Source: Paragonimus skrjabini miyazakii (Eukaryota > Platyhelminthes > Trematoda > Plagiorchiida > Troglotrematidae). From it: 64,000 nt of DNA. Where the stretch lies: contig JTDE01002073.1 of assembly GCA_014338405.1 (NCBI GenBank), positions 42,164 to 106,163 on the forward strand. Reading direction: 5' to 3'. The notes beneath the pieces are model-generated. The model saw nothing but the letters and a program-made list of their open reading frames with translations. It was not told the origin of the DNA and did no database searches. This document shows, in pieces, positions 56,855 to 64,000 of this stretch; position 1 is the stretch's first letter; the number at the start of each line of letters is the position of its first letter. Made by a program: the position numbers and the translations under genes.

Positions 56855-58835
56855 GTTTGATAGTTTTTTACTTGCTTATCCGTTACACTCGTGGACAGTG
56901 TTTGGGCAATGTACAGACATTGGGGGAAAGCGTTCATCCGAGATATGGGTTCTAGCGATAGTGTTGTAACAGAAGACAACCGGAACAAGCATGGGCCAAA
57001 AGCCCAATAGGTCATGAACATGACTAACAGAAACGAAAACCAAAATGTCACTAATTGCGCTACCTTCTGTTACACAATTCAAATTCAATCCACGTACGCT
57101 TGCTAGTTTCAACTGCCCTTTACATATGTGTTAATGGTCTGATCTGTTCACTTTCAATCGATGGGCGTGGTGTGAAATTGCATTCAGGTGAACGGTCAAA
57201 AACTGACCAGAAATGAACTGAATACTAAATTGCGACCAGAATAATGAACTCTGACAGCTCATGTCTGTCGTCTACTGAGCTACACAGTCAAGAGGAAGTC
57301 AGAACAGAAGTCCGAGCGGTACTAAGCAGTCTCAGTCTATCGGAAAAGTCACACCTTCTACAGAGGAACAACAATGTTTGCGACTGCTATCAAGCGACAG
57401 GCGTTCTCGCGTCTTGATCGGCCAGTTTACTGGTGTGTTTTCCACGACCTTGCATCTAGCAGCTTGGTTGTTTGAAACGGATACGCATTCAACAACAGCT
57501 GATCGCCGTCTATGTTTGGTTGGCGCCAGTTTGACCATAATTTCCTCTGCACCAGCTTGCACACAAACGATGATTGGCTGAAACTTCTCCAGTCAAGAAA
57601 CCACTCCAGTCCAAATTCATTACAGTGTCAATTTGTAGTATCAACTCAACTAGCGTGTTGTGGGTTGTTCTTATAGATTTGTTGAAATCGTTCCATATGG
57701 ACATTACGTAGGCGTCCGTCAGTTCGCTACCCCTATTTTTTGATACTCTTAACATCCTGGTTCCATACGAATAGTCGATATAAATGAGACTTTTTACAAT
57801 CAACGAACTGATACAACTGGTGTTCACGTCTATCACGTGAGCTGGTAGCTAGTAACATCAACTTAGGCAAATCCTATCTTCTGGGTGCAACAAGGGTGAT
57901 CAAAGAATTACCGGCCAGATTAACTCGGACAGTTAGTTCAGCCTTGTTACCTTGTATCTATGTGAAGCCACAGTTCGTCTAATAACAGTCAGGTGCGGAC
58001 TTATTCCTACTGATTAAATAAACTTCACTCACCTTCCTGTTAACCGTCTTCATGTTGGTGCTAGACACAAACATTGCTATTATTGAATTTCCATTTGCCA
58101 TACATTTTTGGAAATAGAAGAATGAAGGAACATTTGCCTAACTGAGTGCAAAACTCCGTAATACCAAGGAACGGAAACGTCGTTGAAACATGCAAACAAC
58201 CAGTGTCCGCAGTCGCTAAACCCGCCTTAACTACGGACCACGCTATCACGAAGCTTGTGCATTCAGAATCTTAATACATCATTCTAACTCAAGATTTTCG
58301 CGATTTGCTGAGGCTGTCGCAGTCAAACTGAAGTCGGCCTTGTGGGTTCAGAAACAGTTGTTCGTTAACTTGACCCTAGCCTGGATTTGGTAACTTTTTC
58401 TAACCCACCAATTGACTGTCCATCGTATCCAATACCTCTTCGATATAAAAACGGTTACAGGTTATTGTAAATTGAAAAGTGTAGCATGCAAGCCGGCTGT
58501 TTCTCCTCCGATTGTTCGTTACACTTACTGACCAAATTTGGGGCAATGTGGAGACACCAGGGGACAGCGTTCTTCCGAAGTAGGGGGTTCCAGCAACAAT
58601 CCTGAAAAAGGAAACAACAGAAACAAACATGAGCCAAAGGCCTAGTAAACCAAGCACACGACTTACACAAACGATAACTAAGACGGCGCCGACAACACAG
58701 CAAACACGCTCTGTCACCAATTCAAATTCAACTAGTGCGCGCTTGCTGGTTTCGGTCGCACATTACAAAAGTTAGTACGAAATGCTTGTTTCTGCCAGTT
58801 TTTGTGTTCTGACTGTTTTGTTCAAATAATGGGAG
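56855..58835 (+). mobile_element. Decayed Penelope-like element with direct repeats at both ends
   Basis: A direct repeat (56855-57125 and 58475-58770, both with GGGCAATGT, AACGCTTTCC-type and CAATTCAAATTCAA blocks) brackets about 1.35 kb. The distal part of that interval encodes the PLE endonuclease C-terminus: LTRTVSSALLPCIYVKPQF (about 57920-57980), MKEHLPN (58121-58142), CKQPVSAVAK and FAEAVAVKLKSALWVQKQL (58304-58360). The reverse transcriptase itself was not found, so the interval has an internal deletion or is too diverged. After the second repeat, 58771-58835 matches the end of the inverted PLE copy at 31.95-32.0 kb. Confidence 0.65.
57900..58380 (+). pseudogene. PLE GIY-YIG endonuclease C-terminal region
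   Basis: Broken into at least four frames by stops and shifts. The order of blocks (thumb helix, KEHLPN, CKQPVSAVAKPALTTDHAIT, FAEAVAVKLKSALWVQKQL) is that of the distal GIY-YIG domain of PLE proteins. It is homologous to the 29.6 and 31.7 kb copies (there KQPLIEAVRYVLTTDHVI). The GIY-YIG signature itself should lie near 58.05 kb and was not recognised. Confidence 0.7.
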
Positions 58836-58839
58836 TTAG

Positions 58840-59175
58840 TGAACCATATACCACTTCTGAACACTTAGTAAAAGTTCACATGAACCGAGATCATTCGGAA
58901 AAGTGAACCGCTTAATTCACGTGGAATTGACAACCAAACATGACAGCCACACGGTGGTAAACCTATTAAACTGATGATTACCTAAGATACACTGATCTGA
59001 AATACTTAATTGTCGATAATCGAAGATGAATTGGACAGTTCATATTCATGACATGTCCCAGGACAGCGATGACAGGATCCAGCACAAACTGCAGCGCATG
59101 ACAAAGTCCTGTACCTTATAAATCCTCAGAATGCAGCCAGTAATACAGGAAGCAGCTTTGATTCACTGCGGCAAC
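58840..59175. other. Noncoding spacer
   Basis: About 340 bp between the PLE remnant and the next SINE copy with no recognisable feature. Confidence 0.5.
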
Positions 59176-59177
59176 GA

Positions 59178-59580
59178 GTAGATGCGATTTTTATATAGAT
59201 TGAACATCACCCGCAATTGATCATAGCTGTCGCATTCCCCTAAACTATCCCGTCAGCTGCTTTCGAAAAGAAGCACTAGACTCGAGTTTAGCACATATTA
59301 GAGCTCGTCAGTAGTGTATTTTATTGCCATGGCCGGGATTAGAACTCCAATCACGCTTTCATGAGGCAACCGTGTTGACCACTGAACCAGTGACCTCACA
59401 TTAGGCACGACCGAATTATCACGTGTGAGCGCTCAACCACTTTCGCTTGTGAGTATTACTCTGATTGCCCGATCGCCTCTAGAGGAGGCACAGTAACTGT
59501 CGTGTTAATTGCAATCGATGACCCCTCGAACAGGACCTCTCTCCAGGTTGACGTCACATAAATTTTTAACTTGTTGGGCG
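59178..59580 (-). mobile_element. SINE copy, nearly full length, ribozyme GAAA lost
   Basis: On the minus strand from the head (CCGCCCAACAAGTTAAAAA at about 59570) through GAGGTCCTGTTCGAGGGGTC, GAGGCGATCGGGC, tRNA-like segment and tail. In the ribozyme region (59273-59317) CTGACGA and GTC are kept and stem I has five pairs, but GAAA is TAAA and stem II is mostly unpaired (TCTAATATGT variant), so it should be inactive. Its head is joined on the minus strand to a family tail (59595-59664). Confidence 0.8.
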
Positions 59581-59594
59581 GTATTTTGATTATT

Positions 59595-59664
59595 GATGAG
59601 TAGCAGGTGATTTTGGTTTTCATATAGGTTGAGGATCATGCACAACTGATCGCAGTTGTCGAAA
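59595..59664 (-). mobile_element. SINE tail fragment preceding the 59.2 kb copy
   Basis: GTAGCAGGTGATTTTGG on the + strand and the following GGTTGAGGATCATGCACAAC match the end of the family in minus orientation. On the minus strand this tail runs into the head of the next copy, the same tail-to-head order as at 34.07-34.10 kb. Confidence 0.6.
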
Positions 59665-59770
59665 GGAACCGACTAAAAACTCTATGGGAATGCGACGGCT
59701 GCGATCAATTGTAGATGTTGTTCAATCTGTATGAAAACCAAAATATCCTACCATTCATCAGATGCGATTT
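59665..59770 (+). mobile_element. SINE tail fragment, inverted relative to its neighbour
   Basis: ACTCTATGGGAATGCGACGG through CTACCATTCATCAG match the family tail in + orientation. With 59595-59664 it forms an inverted repeat with its centre near 59660. Confidence 0.65.
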
Positions 59771-59774
59771 TATA

Positions 59775-60075
59775 CGATGTATCCATTTGATCTTTGTTAT
59801 CTGATCGAAACATGGGGATACTACATGATTTCACATCCATTATCTGGGAATCAAACGGTAGTTGTCGTAGTATAAACACTGATGTTCGTTACGATGCATG
59901 CATGACTCGGTTTGCTTGAAGCAATTGAGGAATATTCCTGGGGAAAGTTTATAAAGGTCGCATTGTCATAACACGATGACGTGCCGGTCCACGCTTCCCG
60001 AAGCACGTAAGCTATCACCTGTGATTGTGGCTTCTGGCAAGTGAACTAACGGTTGTATTTTCCCAATTTTATACC
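59775..60075. other. Noncoding spacer
   Basis: No gene or repeat recognised. Confidence 0.5.
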
Positions 60076-60077
60076 AG

Positions 60078-60322
60078 TGTATCATTAACCAGGGAGTTGA
60101 AGATAATGATGATGTTGATGTTGATGATAATCTAAAGTCGGCTGCAGATAAATGGTTGAAGTGGATAAAAAAACATTTTTAGAAGGTATCCAGGAGATAA
60201 ACGACAAACGGATCAAGTGCATTAGGAGTAGTGAAATTATGTTGAAAAGGGATAATGAAATTTTATGCGATCATTTCGAAGTAATTAGACAACGTAATCT
60301 ACACCCATCTCTTTCCCTCTAA
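60078..60322 (+). pseudogene. Coding-like segment with a frameshift in an A run
   Basis: After a plausible acceptor (TTTTATACCAG ending at 60077), one + frame reads an acidic stretch (GVEDNDDVDVDDNLKSAADK) and WLKWIKKHF to TAG at 60180. Across the run of seven A residues at about 60166-60172 the next frame (60152-60322, 56 codons with ATG) continues FLEGIQEINDKRIKCIRSSE and further charged sequence. A single-base indel in the A run would join them. No family is recognised. It may be a real exon with a sequencing or natural indel, a pseudogene, or chance. Confidence 0.25.
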
Positions 60323-60324
60323 TT

Positions 60325-63300
60325 GCTTCATGAGCTGTCAAAAAGCAAGTGGAGATAGACATAACTGAACCAAACTAGCAGTAATCTGGTTACAAGTTAT
60401 ATATATATATATGAGGAGATTTGATAAACAGAACTGAAGTTCACTATCATCGATTTCAAAGCTATTACACATGTTCATACTCCTAAAAATTAGCTTCACT
60501 TCAGTTGTATACTGTCACAGTTTCGATAAAAAGATATTCTTACATGTAACGGAAGCCGTTTAAATAGGTAACCGAAGTAAGAGAAAATGTCAAACTAACT
60601 CTGTTAATCTCATTGTGCTCATTCGAGAGTCTTCATTCAAATTTCTTTCATTGATCATCCGGATAGCTAATATCTTAGAGAGTAGTTATTACAGCATAAG
60701 CTCAAAATAACGAAACTATCTCTTTCATGAATCGAGTTTCTCCGCATATGATTACACCATAACGGATTTCGTGATTTTGCGTATTTTTCTCCTCAAAGTC
60801 ATAAGATTATTGTTTGCGGATTTGCCTATAAAAGAGACTTCACTTTTCATACTGATTTATACGTTAACACCATTGCTTCTTTTCACTAAAACTCCACAAG
60901 GTTCACTTATTATTTTCACAAAATGAGCGCTGGTGAGAAGAAATACATCTGAATGAAAACAGGATCGAGACTGTGATATACGTTGCTAACTTGGACGGCA
61001 ATCGTTATGGACGGTTTTTGTTTCGACTTGTGTGCGGCCTGGAAGCGGACATTTCAGTTCAAAAATTGAGCCATCAAGTTACTAGGGGCACCAGTTTAAT
61101 AAACATTTGCCCGATAGTTGTATTTACGACTTATTCAACAATTCATTTAGATATGGCATAGTTGAAAGTAGAATGAGCAACAGGAACAAGTGTCCATCTG
61201 ATCTGAGGAGAATGGCCACTAATTGTGGTCTAATGGCTCCCTAGTGCAACATGTTAGAGAGTGGAGTGACGTCGTTATTGTCCGGAAAGATGGCGGTTAA
61301 AATGTTTGTCAGGAATGATAGAGAAACTGAACACTGGGAACCAAAATTCAAATAGGTTGACTCACATAGTTGCATTCCTTTTTGCAACGGAATGTTTCAC
61401 GTGATTAGACGAAATATACAATTTACAACTATAGTTGTGTACTGTTGTCAGTCCATTTAATTACAGTGAGGTTTTTAATCGGCGGTTTGAAATTTCTGTG
61501 CGCAAAACCTTAGGTGAAGCATGGCGAACCCCACGCGATAGGTTCCGTCAATGCTCGACCAACTATTTGATCCAAAATGTATAAATTCATTAAAACAGTG
61601 AAAATCGAATCAAATAACATTTTTTTACTACATTTAATTGCTCTACGTTTTGCCTGATAGAGATTACTAATGTGCCTGCTCATTAACCAGTGAGAAGGAA
61701 ATTGCTGGTTGTTTGTCCATTATGTGTTCGCATTAAGTAACAACGTGTACAACTATGCAGCTGCTCCCATACCACTCTAAATGTCACTAATCTAGACAAG
61801 GAGTGAATGTGACGGTGGGACCACCCAAGTAGTTGAATACATTGAATGCATTCAGATAAATTCTATTGTAACCCCAAATTTAGTTGGTCAAGATTTTGAG
61901 TTTTTAGCTGAGTTTATTGCTTCTTGTCTTTGAGTCTACCAAATCTATAATTACTCAGCCAGAATTGTTACAATCTACCTGACCACATTTGTGGGGTTTC
62001 CTGCTTACAGACAAAATTGTTTACCAAGCTACACGTGAAACTGGTGAATTAGTGGAGTTTGAATAATTAACCTTGCCATTATATCATATGGATCACGTGA
62101 TTCAGCATGTTACTGTGATGTTCGAATAATTCTGAGCTAAAAATATAGAATTTTATTACCGTTGAGACAGAAGGAAACTCTATACTATCTCCGGTAGATA
62201 ATCAATCAGTTAGTGATCTAACCAGCATCCTGACAAAACCATGTAGTTGTATAAACTGTTGGATAAACATTTCCCAACATAGATATAAAACTCCCATAAC
62301 TGTCCTATTGATTGCTTTTGCATGTATGATATGTTTATTTCACCATTTCCAAGGTGACACTCTGATGAACTATTGGCATTTAAAGTGAGGTAATTCTATT
62401 GTTCTTTTGATTATCATATCTTCAGATCAAGACGTTCACTCACGTGAAAAATGGAACTTGTTCTGAGAAATTCGATTAATGTTTTTTTGAAAAGAACATA
62501 ATGTATGACATAGGGCCAACTGAGCTTTTAGCAAAATGTGATGGTTTCAGGAATACAGAAGTGAAGTAGTTAACTTAGCTCAACCCCAGAGCCAGCTTCG
62601 ACGCAATAGTAACGACAACCAATCTAGGCAAAGCAAGTACTTTTTCTCTTGAGTGCATTTGTACAACTTATTGTCAACAATGTAATAGAACAACAGTAGT
62701 GAGAAATAGGTTTTGTGACAATCACTACACACAACCTCTTCAAAAATCATTGCATGCGAGCAGTAAAACTGAACATGTTTCGCAGGTTTCTGAATCAATT
62801 TGAGTAGAAAATAATAACCGTAAATTGTTAGATTTGAAGATCTAACACTAATTCTCAGCTACTATGAGGGATCTGTTCTCGTTTCGCATTTACACGGGAA
62901 TGACTAGATGGATGAAAGCCATGGCTCACAAACTGTACTACGTCGCCGATAAAATTTTGAATGGAGGCCAGTTATCAAAAACACGTCAGTTTTCCCTTAG
63001 CTTCCGGAGATTAGATTCACTGTAGCCTGATCCTGAGTACCACCAAACCGTTGGAAAGAAACACTGTCCACTAACTACGAAGACCGATCTAAACAAGCTC
63101 AAAAAGATGCACCTACAGACCTAAAACTGATTGTTTCACTCTGATTACACTTTACACTTCACAATGTCCGTGACAAGTGCCTTTTCATTGCACCAAGGCG
63201 GCAGCTCCTTGACAAACCAAACCGCGTTGTATTTATGATTTCAAATATGGGTGTTTGTTTATCTACGTTGCTAGAATACAAGGACTGTTGCATCATTCGA

Positions 63301-64000
63301 TGAAAGATAACATTTTCATGCATGTCAGAAACTATTATAAGTGTGACTCGTGAGGACAGTCGCATACAAACTCAAAAATCGGTCGCACATTAGGGAACAC
63401 AATCAGTCAATCAGCAGTTGTTGCACTTCTTCTAACTATAGCTGGAGAAAAAATGGTTCAAATCTGTTACACAATGTAACGTCAGAGCATTCCGAGAATT
63501 TCAGATGAGATTGCAGACAAGAAACGAAGCAGTGCATGACAATCGACAAAGGAACCTGGAATAGCATATATCGATTTGTGTGATTACACAACGAAGGTTG
63601 AGGGAGAGAGTTAGTAGCCCAGTGAGCGATAGCAGGAAGTCGGATACCTGATTGAGTGTGTTTAGCATTGACTGAATCAAAGCTATGCAAATAAAATATA
63701 CTACTGATCAAGAACATAACCATGTCTCTGATAGAACAAGAAGACCAAAGAGAAATTGATTACTCACGTTTGACGCGCAGCATCACTGTCTGTCCACTGC
63801 AGTTGTAATCATGAGCGGTTATTCAAGAGTCTCTCCGTATTGTGGTTCGGACTGCAGTGGCGTTCAACAGCTCACCATAAGTGTTTTTCATCGTGCTTGT
63901 TTACGTGTCTTCCAAAGCATTGGATGAAGGAGATTCTGATGCTGCGTGTATAAAATCGGAGTATATCATGAAAGTCTGATACAAACTCTTTGACAGCCTA
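60325..64000. other. Noncoding stretch, no gene seen
   Basis: A short (TA)n tract is at 60399-60412. Frames of up to 95 codons (63436-63723, minus) have no recognisable domain. On the minus strand a GTGAGT near 63760-63770 could be a splice donor after a short open stretch (QTVMLRVK), too little to call an exon. No SINE or retroelement copies were recognised in this last part. Confidence 0.45.

Noticed and set aside
1..64000. CRISPR arrays, operons, prophage or bacterial promoters
   Set aside because: No regularly spaced repeats, no dense reading frames and no ribosome binding sites. The window is eukaryotic.

Overview
This window looks like gene-poor intergenic or intronic DNA from a metazoan, most likely a flatworm (probably a digenean trematode). 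That assignment is an inference. It rests on the repeats: a SINE-like family with tRNA-type boxes plus a hammerhead ribozyme (the same combination as the schistosome Sm-alpha repeats), decayed Penelope-like elements (PLE, reverse transcriptase plus GIY-YIG endonuclease) and a decayed R2-type non-LTR retrotransposon. Almost all open reading frames here are short, lack recognisable domains and are what chance would give in 64 kb. No complete host gene was found.

Layout. At about 2.77-3.35 kb on the + strand there is a plausible terminal exon of a host gene: splice acceptor, acidic C-terminus, stop codon and AATAAA downstream. From 6.0 to 59.8 kb the window is littered with about fifteen full or partial copies of one SINE family, in both orientations. 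Each fuller copy has a 5' module, a tRNA-like segment with A and B boxes, a 45-nt hammerhead ribozyme, and a 3' tail. Four copies (13.2, 22.97, 29.18 and 33.96 kb) keep the catalytic core and cleavage site; the others are decayed.

At 29.5-32.0 kb lies a PLE: a minus-strand reverse transcriptase still showing an LRPI block, a DVQSLFTNVP motif, a YADD box and thumb/endonuclease remnants. An inverted second copy of its last ~390 bp abuts its 5' side. At 37.9-40.3 kb lies an R2-like element (minus strand) with reverse transcriptase, thumb, CCHC zinc knuckle and restriction-like endonuclease remnants in the expected order. Two more PLE remnants, at 49.3-50.4 kb (minus) and 56.9-58.8 kb (+), are each bracketed by direct repeats that resemble PLE pseudo-LTRs. 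Other dispersed repeats (13.3/19.3 kb, 16.07/41.51 kb), tRNA-like pseudogenes and microsatellites fill in the rest.

How the parts relate. PLE or other reverse transcriptases could mobilise the SINE, and the ribozyme would cut its RNA into monomers or circles. Both statements are inference; the sequence shows only the elements and their decay. The most interesting item is the ribozyme-bearing SINE, because its stems show compensatory base changes between copies and some copies are arranged head to tail.
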